Positions 6,420-11,795 of a stretch of DNA of 11,795 nt are shown here, in pieces. The position numbers and the translations under genes were made by a program. The notes below the pieces were generated by a model. That model ran no database searches and was not told where the DNA came from. It worked only from the letters and a program-made list of their open reading frames with translations. Positions within the stretch are counted from its first letter, which is position 1; the number at the start of each line of letters is the position of its first letter. The DNA is from Chloroflexota bacterium (GTDB lineage: Bacteria > Chloroflexota > UBA6077 > CF-72), in the NCBI GenBank assembly GCA_019247135.1, contig JAFAPL010000660.1:1-11795 (forward strand), read 5' to 3'.

Positions 6420-7928
6420 CTAGGACGATGCGGGCGTGCGCCGGCGGCGACGGCGCACGGGCGCGGAACTTGGAGCGGCATCTTCGGCTGTGCCGAGCGT
6501 GGGTGACTCTTCGGAGAGCGGCGCGGCGGTCGGCCCGGTTGACTCGTCGGACGCTGGAGCCATAGGCATCCCGATTGAGTCATCGGAGGATGCAGCCGCG
6601 GGCATCGCGATTGCCTGATCGGACGGCGGAGGCGGAACGGTCTCGAGTGACTCGTCAGACGGCGGGCTGGCCGCGGTCGCGACCGATTCCTCGGGCGCCG
6701 GCGTTGTGGGCGTCACCTCTTCAGCCTGACTCTGAACAGGGATGTTCGCGAGGTCGGGCGCGGTGTCGACCTCCGGCGTTCGAGTGGAGCGAGTGCTGCG
6801 CCGCCGCCGCCGCGGTGGCGCGGGTGTCTCGACCTCCGGTTCGCTCGGCGCGGGCGGAATGCCAGCATCGAAGCCGCTGACTGGCGCGTCGACGGTGCCA
6901 CTACTTGCGTCGGCTATCTCGCTCGGCGTGGCTTCGGGCGCGGCAGAACTGGAGACGTCCGTCGCATCACCCGTCGGCGTGCCTTCAGGCGTTGAGGCGG
7001 CTTCGCCCACGACACCGAGGCGCTCGGAGCGACGGCGGCTGCCGCGCCGGCGACGTCTGCGGCTGATGATCTGGCCGTCAGTTTCGCTCGGGGTACCGGC
7101 GGTGACGGGCGCGACGGGTTCGGGCGTCGGCTCGCGCTCGGTGCGTGGCTCATGTGGCTGGTCCCGCTCCACGCGTGGCTCGCGTTGCTCGATACGGGGT
7201 TCGCGTTGCTCGCGTTGCTCGCGTTGCTCGCGCGGCTCGCGTTGCTCGCGCTGTTCGGCGCGCGCTTCGCGCTGCTCGATGCGCGGCTCGCGTGGCTCGC
7301 GTTGCTCGCGTGGCTCACGTGGCTCACGTGGCTCACGTGGCTCGGTGCGCGGCTCGCGACCATTCCGCTCGCGTGTGCGACGCCGCGATGGCTCGGGCAG
7401 TGCAGCCGGTTGACGAGCCGGTCCGGCTTCAGTCGTATACCGACCGCTTGCGTCAGTAATGAGCTGTTTGTAGGTGACGTGCTCGTCAGCCATCTCGCGG
7501 AGCGGAATGGCCGTGTAGTCCGAGCCGAGCACGACGACGAACGCGCCGCGCTGTTTCGCCACGCGAACCAGTGGGATCAGGTCCTTGTCGCTGGTGGCGA
7601 GGACGACAACCTCGGGTTGGAGCGTCCAGAGCATGTCCATGCCTTCGGCCACCATGACGGTGTCGGCCAGGCTCTTGCCCGTGCGGTCGCTCTCAGTTCG
7701 TAGGACGGGGGCGAAGGCGGGCTCGATGCCGGCTTTGTAGACGGCGAGGCGTTCGGTCGAGAGATTCCACTCGGCGTAGGCGCGCGCGAGGACGACCGTG
7801 CCGTAGCGTTGGGCGAGGTTCACCACGGGGGTGAGCTGCAGGTCGCGCCCGGGGGTGTCGCGCGAGGCGCAGATTTGCAGATTGTCGTAATCGATCAGCA
7901 GGACGACCCTGCGAGGATGTTCAAACAT
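6420..7928 (-). CDS. NYN (PIN-like, LabA/DUF88-type) domain protein with a long disordered, arginine-rich tail
   Basis: The N-terminal 160 residues form a NYN domain, a PIN-like metal-dependent RNase fold: VVLLIDYDNLQ (Asp13, Asp15, Asn16), GKSLADTVMVAEGMDML (Asp89) and VVLATSDKDLIPLV (Asp114, Asp116), then AFVVVLGSDYTAIPL. The acidic residues expected at the metal site are present, so catalytic activity is plausible; the substrate is unknown. The remainder (about 165-502) is low complexity: RE[P/Q] triplets at 191-269, arginine clusters at 290-300, 373-377 and 492-497, and a 12-residue repeat at 410-481. Such basic tails often bind RNA or scaffold RNA-decay complexes, which is inference. Typical NYN proteins of this kind are about 150-300 residues. 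The start at ATG 7928 sits just downstream of a good minus-strand promoter with a short leader and no clear ribosome binding site. It appears monocistronic. Confidence 0.88.
   Translation of the reverse strand: MFEHPRRVVLLIDYDNLQICASRDTPGRDLQLTPVVNLAQRYGTVVLARAYAEWNLSTERLAVYKAGIEPAFAPVLRTESDRTGKSLADTVMVAEGMDMLWTLQPEVVVLATSDKDLIPLVRVAKQRGAFVVVLGSDYTAIPLREMADEHVTYKQLITDASGRYTTEAGPARQPAALPEPSRRRTRERNGREPRTEPREPREPREPREQREPREPRIEQREARAEQREQREPREQREQREQREPRIEQREPRVERDQPHEPRTEREPTPEPVAPVTAGTPSETDGQIISRRRRRRGSRRRSERLGVVGEAASTPEGTPTGDATDVSSSAAPEATPSEIADASSGTVDAPVSGFDAGIPPAPSEPEVETPAPPRRRRRSTRSTRTPEVDTAPDLANIPVQSQAEEVTPTTPAPEESVATAASPPSDESLETVPPPPSDQAIAMPAAASSDDSIGMPMAPASDESTGPTAAPLSEESPTLGTAEDAAPSSAPVRRRRRRTPASS
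6486..6701 (-). repeat. Six degenerate 36-bp tandem repeats in the NYN gene
   Basis: The core GA[CGT]T-C-TCGG-like sequence recurs on the plus strand at 6505, 6541, 6577, 6613, 6649 and 6685, exactly 36 bp apart. In the protein this gives S-[DE]-[ED]-S-type cores at residues 412, 424, 436, 448, 460 and 472, within 12-residue units rich in Pro and Ala. Confidence 0.88.
7122..7358 (-). repeat. RE[P/Q] triplet repeat region in the NYN gene
   Basis: On the plus strand this reads as degenerate 9-bp GCTCGCGTT/GCTCGCGTG units. In the coding strand it specifies runs of Arg-Glu-Pro and Arg-Glu-Gln with occasional Ile, Val, Ala or Thr, residues about 191-269. The charge alternation predicts a disordered or single-helix segment. 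Confidence 0.85.
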
Positions 7929-7946
7929 AACAGCGAAGACAGCTTT

Positions 7947-7974
7947 CTGATAGGCGGGCCACGCGGGCTGTCAA
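7947..7974 (-). promoter_or_regulatory. Sigma-70-type promoter of the NYN gene
   Basis: On the minus strand a perfect -35 TTGACA (7974-7969) is followed after 16 bp by TATCAG (7952-7947), four of six matches to the -10 consensus. Transcription would start near 7940, giving a leader of about 12 nt before ATG 7928. The -35 is overlapped by one arm of a 10-bp inverted repeat. Confidence 0.6.
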
Positions 7975-8082
7975 CGGATCGCCACAGGGGGTGCGCCAAC
8001 ACGCGCAGCGTGGACGCTCAAGCCGGCAAACGGAGTTCGGAAGACCTGAAGGGACAAAGGGTGTGACGGGCTGATCCGTTGA
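7971..8082. repeat. 10-bp inverted repeat flanking 92 bp, upstream of the NYN gene
   Basis: TCAACGGATC at 7971-7980 and its exact reverse complement GATCCGTTGA at 8073-8082. The enclosed DNA contains a smaller perfect hairpin, CACGC-GCA-GCGTG at 8000-8012. It may be a repressor site pair, with one half on the -35 of the NYN promoter, or the closing stem of a structured RNA. I could not match it to a known riboswitch. Confidence 0.5.
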
Positions 8083-8183
8083 TGGCGAAGGCCTCGTGCG
8101 CAGATTGTAGCGGCAGACGCGTCCTTCATCATCCCGTAATCAAACGCCCGCAACACGGCCGACCTCTGGCACGTCATGTGCTT
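8083..8183. other. Remainder of the intergenic region before the zinc-ribbon gene
   Basis: Together with 7929-8082 this makes a 267-bp gap between divergent genes. I see no tRNA, no convincing small ORF and no clear plus-strand promoter in it. Confidence 0.35.
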
Positions 8184-8195
8184 AGGAGAAATCAC

Positions 8196-8423
8196 ATGCG
8201 GGGTACGCCAGTCATCCGGAGGCTCCCGACTGGCGTATTCCTGCGAGAGAGTCGAATGTCGAGTTGTTCACACTGCGCATCGCCCAACGTCGAATGGTTT
8301 ACACCGCAACGGTACGCCGACCGTGCGGCAGTCCTGCTGTGCATGACGTGTCGTCGTCTGACGATCGATCCGCCGCGCAATCGCCGCGTCACACAGCCGC
8401 TCGAGAGGGAGCGCGCCGCCTGA
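8196..8423 (+). CDS. Small zinc-ribbon protein, unknown function
   Basis: A 75-residue product. The start ATG 8196 is preceded by AGGAG (8184-8188) at an ideal 7-nt spacing, the best ribosome binding site in the window, which argues that this short frame is real. Residues 21 onward read MSSCSHCASPNVEWFTPQRY and then LLCMTCRRL, giving two CxxC pairs (Cys24/Cys27 and Cys49/Cys52) separated by 21 residues, a minimal treble-clef or zinc-ribbon arrangement. ATG 8256 is an alternative start that keeps both pairs. The C-terminus is basic (PPRNRRVTQPLERERAA). Small ribbons of this type usually bind nucleic acid or protein; nothing here says which. It lies 14 bp ahead of the receiver-like gene and is probably cotranscribed with it. 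Confidence 0.65.
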   Translation: MRGTPVIRRLPTGVFLRESRMSSCSHCASPNVEWFTPQRYADRAAVLLCMTCRRLTIDPPRNRRVTQPLERERAA

Positions 8424-8437
8424 GCGCGGCTGAGCTT

Positions 8438-8752
8438 ATGGCTGGACGCACTGTGCCGCTCATCGTCGTCGCGAGCCCGGCCGGGTACGTCGCGGACCAG
8501 GTGGCGGCGCGACTGCGACGCGACGGCGCCGTGGTGTACGCCACCCACAGTCAGGGTGGCTGTCTACGAGTGGCGACCAGCATCGCACCGGACATGGTGC
8601 TGCTCGACCCCGTGCTGCCGAAACGGCTCGAGCAGCTATTGCGAGCGCACCCGGCCACGGCAAATGCGCGCATCGTGCAGCTGTCGCCAGGCTTTCTCAA
8701 CGACCTGTCGCACGCTGCGCACGCGACCCAGGTTGCTCTCGCGGCTGCCTGA
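8438..8752 (+). CDS. Orphan receiver-like (REC-fold) protein, degenerate
   Basis: A 104-residue product from ATG 8438, slightly shorter than a standard 115-125 residue receiver domain. The order of elements resembles a response regulator receiver: beta-1 VPLIVVAS (7-13), helix AGYVADQVAARLRRDG, beta-2 AVVYAT, helix, then APDMVLLDPVLPKRLEQLL with Asp57 at the phospho-acceptor position, and beta-4 ARIVQLSP. The acidic pair after beta-1 is missing and no conserved Lys after beta-5 can be seen; the protein stops after a short final helix. It therefore may not be phosphorylated in the ordinary way and may act as a binding module. No histidine kinase or output domain is adjacent. The family call rests on pattern only. 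No strong ribosome binding site; coupling to the upstream zinc-ribbon gene is likely. Confidence 0.6.
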   Translation: MAGRTVPLIVVASPAGYVADQVAARLRRDGAVVYATHSQGGCLRVATSIAPDMVLLDPVLPKRLEQLLRAHPATANARIVQLSPGFLNDLSHAAHATQVALAAA

Positions 8753-8844
8753 GCACCTGAACCGCGATCCACTCCCCAGGCGCCCGGCGGCGCTACTATG
8801 GCGCGCAGCCGTTGACGTCCAGGTTTTGAGGGGAGCATCGCGCC

Positions 8845-10212
8845 ATGGCGCAGACCAAGTTCCTGCTCGACGAGAGCGAGATTCCGACCCACTGGTACAA
8901 CATCGTCTCGGACCTGCCGCGCCCGCCCGCGCCCGTGCTGCACCCGGGCACCGGTCAGCCCGTCGGCCCGGCCGACCTCGCGCCGCTGTTTCCCATGGCC
9001 CTCATCGGCCAGGAAGTCTCGCAGGAACCAAGCATCGAGATCCCAGACGAGATCCGCGACGTCTATCGCCTCTGGCGGCCGAGCCCGCTCTACCGCGCGC
9101 ATCGGCTGGAGGAAGCGCTCGATACTCCGGCGCACATCTACTACAAGTACGAGGGCGTCAGTCCGGCGGGTAGTCACAAGCCGAATACCGCCGTCGCCCA
9201 GGCTTACTACAACAAGGCTGAAGGTATCCGGCGTCTGACCACCGAGACCGGTGCCGGCCAGTGGGGCAGCGCGCTCGCGTTCGCGTGTTCCCTCTTCGCT
9301 TTGGAGTGCACCGTTTACATGGTCAACGCCTCCTACTACCAGAAGCCATATCGACGGTCGATGATTCAGGCGTACGGCGCCGAGATCTTCGCCAGCCCGT
9401 CTCCGCGCACCCAGGCGGGCCAGAAAGTCCTGGCCGAAAGCCCCGATTCACCCGGCAGCCTCGGCATCGCCATATCGGAAGCGGTCGAAGACGCGGCCAC
9501 CCACGACGACGCGCACTACTCGCTCGGTTCCGTGTTGAACCACGTGCTCCTGCACCAGACGGTCATCGGCCAGGAAGCCCTCAAACAAATGGAGCGCGCA
9601 GGGGAGTACCCCGATACGGTGATCGGTTGCGTCGGCGGTGGCTCCAACTTCGCCGGACTGGCGTTCCCGTTCGTCGGACAGAAGCTTCGCCAGGGCAAAC
9701 AAACGCGCATCCTCGCCGTCGAACCCGAGGCTTGCCCGACGCTCACCAGAGGCGCCTACGCCTACGACTTTGGCGACACGGTTGGGCTGACGCCACTGGT
9801 CAAAATGCACACGCTCGGGCACGGCTTCGTGCCACCGGCAATCCACGCGGGTGGTCTGCGCTATCACGGCGCGGCGCCGCTGCTCAGCCAGCTCGTGGAC
9901 GACGGCATCATCGAGGCGACCGCGTATTCGCAACGGCGTGTGTTCGAGGCCGCGTTGCAGTTCGCGCGAACCGAGGGCATTTTGCCTGCCCCCGAGTCCT
10001 CGCATGCGATACGGGCGACTATGGACGAGGCGCTTGCGGCTCGCGAAGCGGGGGAGTCGAAGGTGATCCTGTTCAACCTGTCGGGCCACGGCCACTTCGA
10101 TATGGGCGCCTACGACGCGTATCTCGCTGGCAAGCTCGAGGACTACGCGTACCCAGCCGAGGCGATCGAGCACGCCATGCAGGAGCTGCCCAAGGTTGCC
10201 GTGTCCGCCTAG
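8845..10212 (+). CDS. trpB2: Tryptophan synthase beta chain-like enzyme (TrpB2)
   Basis: Fold type II PLP enzyme that condenses indole with serine to tryptophan; the TrpB2 branch often works without the alpha chain. The 455-residue product begins at ATG 8845 with GGGGAG nine bases upstream. Length and the N-terminal extension ([16 protein letters not shown]) are typical of TrpB2, as is the ending [16 protein letters not shown]. Key residues: PLP lysine Lys112 in [17 protein letters not shown], catalytic-site Glu134 in [13 protein letters not shown], and the phosphate-binding [10 protein letters not shown] (262-271). There is no trpA or other trp gene in the window, so a role in indole salvage, or as a second beta chain, is inferred. 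A weak -10-like TACTAT lies at 8794-8799 with no good -35, so it may also be read from the zinc-ribbon/receiver pair 92 bp upstream. Confidence 0.95.
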   Translation: MAQTKFLLDESEIPTHWYNIVSDLPRPPAPVLHPGTGQPVGPADLAPLFPMALIGQEVSQEPSIEIPDEIRDVYRLWRPSPLYRAHRLEEALDTPAHIYYKYEGVSPAGSHKPNTAVAQAYYNKAEGIRRLTTETGAGQWGSALAFACSLFALECTVYMVNASYYQKPYRRSMIQAYGAEIFASPSPRTQAGQKVLAESPDSPGSLGIAISEAVEDAATHDDAHYSLGSVLNHVLLHQTVIGQEALKQMERAGEYPDTVIGCVGGGSNFAGLAFPFVGQKLRQGKQTRILAVEPEACPTLTRGAYAYDFGDTVGLTPLVKMHTLGHGFVPPAIHAGGLRYHGAAPLLSQLVDDGIIEATAYSQRRVFEAALQFARTEGILPAPESSHAIRATMDEALAAREAGESKVILFNLSGHGHFDMGAYDAYLAGKLEDYAYPAEAIEHAMQELPKVAVSA

Positions 10213-10325
10213 TCCAGGCGGATCAGCGTCCAGCACCAGCAGGCACGAGCACACCAGGGCGAGCACGGCGACGGCCAGGCGGGCGTCGTCGAGCCAGAGG
10301 TCGCCATACGAATCGAACATCATGC

Positions 10326-10339
10326 AGAACAAACGTTCG
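10326..10339. promoter_or_regulatory. LexA-like operator 1
   Basis: AGAACAAACGTTCG matches 13 of 14 positions of the Gram-positive-type SOS box CGAACRNRYGTTYG, differing only in the first base. It lies 2 bp before the second site. Confidence 0.55.
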
Positions 10340-10341
10340 CA

Positions 10342-10355
10342 CGAACGTGCGTTCG
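10342..10355. promoter_or_regulatory. LexA-like operator 2
   Basis: CGAACGTGCGTTCG is a full match to the Gram-positive-type SOS box CGAACRNRYGTTYG. Its centre is 16 bp from that of operator 1. On the minus strand a TTGACT (10361-10356) abuts the site, so the operator would fill the spacer of a possible promoter. The regulated gene is not clear. Confidence 0.65.
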
Positions 10356-10439
10356 AGTCAACATTTTCTGGCGCATTTCGAGGCACAAACGTGTATCGGC
10401 GCTGGCGGGACAATTGCAACCGCGGCGGCGCTGAGCGCG

Positions 10440-10445
10440 TATAAA
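10440..10445 (+). promoter_or_regulatory. Possible -10 element of the Gly/Ser-rich lipoprotein gene
   Basis: TATAAA ending 13 bp before ATG 10459 is a 5/6 match to the -10 consensus in otherwise GC-rich DNA. A TTGCAA at 10414-10419 is spaced too widely (20 bp) to be a good -35. It would give a leader of only a few bases, in keeping with the lack of a ribosome binding site. Confidence 0.3.
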
Positions 10446-10458
10446 CCGGCGCAGCCTG

Positions 10459-11340
10459 ATGACGCGCACCCTCCTTGCCGTTCTACTGGTGCTCAGCACG
10501 GTCGTTTCCGCGTGCTCGGCGGGTGACGGCCGACCGCCAGCGCCAGGCCAGTACGACGTTCAGAAGGGCTCGGTGCACTTCGACGGCGACCGCTACCAGC
10601 TCTTCTGGTCAGATCAGAACGGCTCGTTGCATCGCATGGACACGCGCAATGTGAAGCTCGTGCGTGATCCAGCAAGAACGTTTCTGGAGGTCCCGCAGAG
10701 CGGCGACCCGATTCTCCATCTCACCGAGGACGAGCCCGTCACGGTCGACGGGCAGGACCGTCAGGGCGCGTTCAGCTCGCCATGGTTCCCCTTCCTGGTT
10801 GGCGCAACGCTCGGCAATGCGCTGGGTGGGCGCGGTGGCGGTCAGACGATCGTGATCAACAACCCGGCGCCAGGCGAGAGTGGGACGTATGCGCCGAATA
10901 GTCCGGCGTATCGCTATCCGCCGACGGGCAGTTTCGGGCGGGACGATGAGCTGCACGGAAGTCTCGATTCGAGCAAGCCAAACACGCCCGACTATTCGAA
11001 GGTACAGCCCGCCCCATATGCGACGACGGGCAAGTCGTCGGGCACGGGCGCTGGCTCAGCCGTTAGCAACAAGGTGCCAGGTAGCGTGAGCAACGCCACC
11101 TCAGCCCAGGCTGGCGGCACGGGTGGTGGAACAGCGGCTTCGGGCAAAGGCGGTTTTTCGAGCGGCTCGCAGAGTTACTCCAGCTCGACGGGGTCGTCGG
11201 GTGTCGGCGCGGGCTCGCGTGGCGTGCTCGGCGGCACGAGCTCGAGTGGTGCGTCTTCCAGCAAGCCCAGCACGGGCGTCTCGAGTAGCGGAAGCAAAGG
11301 CATCAGCGGAGCCCGCCCGGCGTCCGGAGGCCGACGCTAA
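10459..11340 (+). CDS. Gly/Ser-rich lipoprotein, unknown function
   Basis: A 293-residue product. The N-terminus MTRTLLAVLLVLSTVVSAC is a Sec-type lipoprotein signal with lipidated Cys19. Residues about 25-105 form a compact, mostly beta-like region (GSVHFDGDRYQLFW, TFLEVPQSGDPILHLTEDEP). Next comes a hydrophobic, glycine-spaced stretch, WFPFLVGATLGNALGG (109-124), which could insert in or pack on the membrane. The C-terminal third (from about 192) is almost only Gly, Ser, Thr and Ala. I cannot name the family with confidence; the layout and the following gene recall the DUF4247-DUF4178 gene pairs of Gram-positive bacteria, but the match is by general pattern. It shares an orientation and an 18-bp gap with the downstream gene, so an operon is likely. 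The start has no visible ribosome binding site. Confidence 0.82.
   Translation: MTRTLLAVLLVLSTVVSACSAGDGRPPAPGQYDVQKGSVHFDGDRYQLFWSDQNGSLHRMDTRNVKLVRDPARTFLEVPQSGDPILHLTEDEPVTVDGQDRQGAFSSPWFPFLVGATLGNALGGRGGGQTIVINNPAPGESGTYAPNSPAYRYPPTGSFGRDDELHGSLDSSKPNTPDYSKVQPAPYATTGKSSGTGAGSAVSNKVPGSVSNATSAQAGGTGGGTAASGKGGFSSGSQSYSSSTGSSGVGAGSRGVLGGTSSSGASSSKPSTGVSSSGSKGISGARPASGGRR
11035..11337 (+). repeat. Gly/Ser-rich low-complexity C-terminus
   Basis: Encodes roughly residues 193-293 of the lipoprotein, with short irregular units such as SSGSGAG-, GGTSSSG- and SSSKPSTG-like strings. It resembles flexible surface tails. No strict period was found. Confidence 0.7.
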
Positions 11341-11358
11341 ACTCGTCCTGACAAACCC

Positions 11359-11795
11359 ATGTTCAATAGACTGAACCGAGTCCTGCACCAGGCGCTGGAC
11401 CCTGATAAGGAAACACCCCAACCCCGCCAGCCGACGCTCGAATCGCTTCTTCCGGGCGACGTGGTCAGTTTCTGGGATGGCGGCGATAGCGTCGTTCAGT
11501 CCGTGCTCGAGTGCCGCGAGGAACTGAACCGCCGCGAAACTGTATGGCGCTGGAACGTCCTCGACGAGGGCCGCATGCTGGAGGTAGGACCGGAAGGCAA
11601 CGTCCTGTACGACCGCACGGTCGTGTTGCACCAGGACTCGGCGGAGTTCGAAACGTTGACGTGCGACCCCGACCAGGGCGGCGTGCTGAAAGCCTTCGAA
11701 GCGCGCGTACGCCAGGGCACAGCGGCTCGCCAGCCGACATTGTTCGAATTCGAGCAGCGCGTCTATCGCGTGGTGGCCACCGGCATCTTCGATGC
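11359..11795 (+). CDS. DUF4178-like protein, partial (3' end outside window)
   Basis: The frame opens at ATG 11359 and stays open for 145 codons to the window edge. After a short amphipathic start (MFNRLNRVLHQALD) comes LESLLPGDVVSFWDGGDSVV, then REELNRRETVWRWNVLDEGRMLEVGPEG, a pattern like the DUF4178 domain (a GD-V start, a Trp-rich strand and a 'd-g-..l-ve-eg' strand). The family has no known biochemical role. A second part, LFEFEQRVYRVVATGIF, approaches the edge and may begin the last strands of the domain. The gene follows the lipoprotein by 18 bp on the same strand. The start has no strong ribosome binding site; no other ATG fits better. The coding call is firm, the family assignment moderate. 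Confidence 0.75.
   Translation, partial: MFNRLNRVLHQALDPDKETPQPRQPTLESLLPGDVVSFWDGGDSVVQSVLECREELNRRETVWRWNVLDEGRMLEVGPEGNVLYDRTVVLHQDSAEFETLTCDPDQGGVLKAFEARVRQGTAARQPTLFEFEQRVYRVVATGIFD

Larger units (their letters stand above)
10213..10458. other. Intergenic region after trpB2 carrying the LexA-like boxes
   Basis: A 246-bp gap. Besides the two operators it contains a plus-strand TATAAA at 10440-10445, 13 bp before the next gene, and on the minus strand two ATG codons (10323 and 10320) opening a frame whose first 40 residues include a hydrophobic segment. No terminator hairpin with a T-tract is seen after trpB2. Confidence 0.45.

Noticed and set aside
7122..7358. Dense short repeats that might suggest a CRISPR or other DNA array
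   Set aside because: The units are 9 bp, degenerate, without spacers, and are explained by RE[P/Q] codons of the NYN protein.
7981..8072. Resemblance to a cyclic-di-GMP riboswitch (CACAGGG and GGACGC elements)
   Set aside because: Only short fragments match; the second half lacks the expected conserved elements and the paired regions do not fit.
8812..8817. TTGACG as a -35 for trpB2
   Set aside because: A -10 at proper spacing would fall on the ribosome binding site region and has no match to the consensus.
9448..10323. Minus-strand open frame covering most of trpB2
   Set aside because: As a full-length gene it is a shadow of trpB2. Only its first 40 codons, outside trpB2 and next to the LexA-like boxes, were kept as a speculative finding.

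Overview
The window is high-GC bacterial chromosome with tightly packed genes on both strands. Composition, the Tat-type lipoprotein leaders ending in ATAC-G, the Ala/Pro/Thr-rich spacer behind the lipobox of the sugar-binding protein and the orphan TrpB2 suggest a member of the Chloroflexota or a related terrestrial phylum. That assignment is inference; no rRNA or tRNA gene is present to confirm it.

Left part (1-3887, minus strand): a sugar-importer operon reads right to left. It encodes a solute-binding lipoprotein, a MalF/UgpA-type permease and a MalG/UgpE-type permease, coupled by a GTGA and a TGATG stop/start overlap. An OsmC-family gene cut by the window edge lies 59 bp further downstream on the same strand. 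No ATP-binding subunit or sugar hydrolase is present here, so the importer probably uses an ATPase encoded elsewhere, as many CUT1 systems do. The MalG-type subunit carries about 75 extra residues between membrane segments.

Middle (3888-7928): a SpoU/TrmH-type RNA methyltransferase (plus) diverges from the importer. Threonine synthase (minus) converges on it. A small Tat-type lipoprotein (plus) starts only 12 bp from the threonine synthase start, and its stop lies 2 bp from the stop of a minus-strand NYN-domain protein. The NYN protein has a nuclease-like N-terminus followed by about 340 residues of low-complexity tail: RE[P/Q] triplets, three arginine clusters and a strict 12-residue tandem repeat.

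Right part (7929-11795, plus strand): a minimal zinc-ribbon protein and an orphan receiver-like protein form a short pair ahead of trpB2, a tryptophan synthase beta-chain paralogue without trpA. The 246-bp gap after trpB2 holds two tandem sequences matching the Gram-positive-type LexA operator. A Gly/Ser-rich lipoprotein and a gene resembling DUF4178 proteins, cut by the window edge, follow.

Most of this is housekeeping and transport. No complete new defence or mobile system is visible. The points most worth a second look are the tandem LexA-like boxes with no obvious SOS gene, the repeat architecture of the NYN protein and its promoter with a 10-bp inverted repeat, and the insertion in the MalG-type permease.
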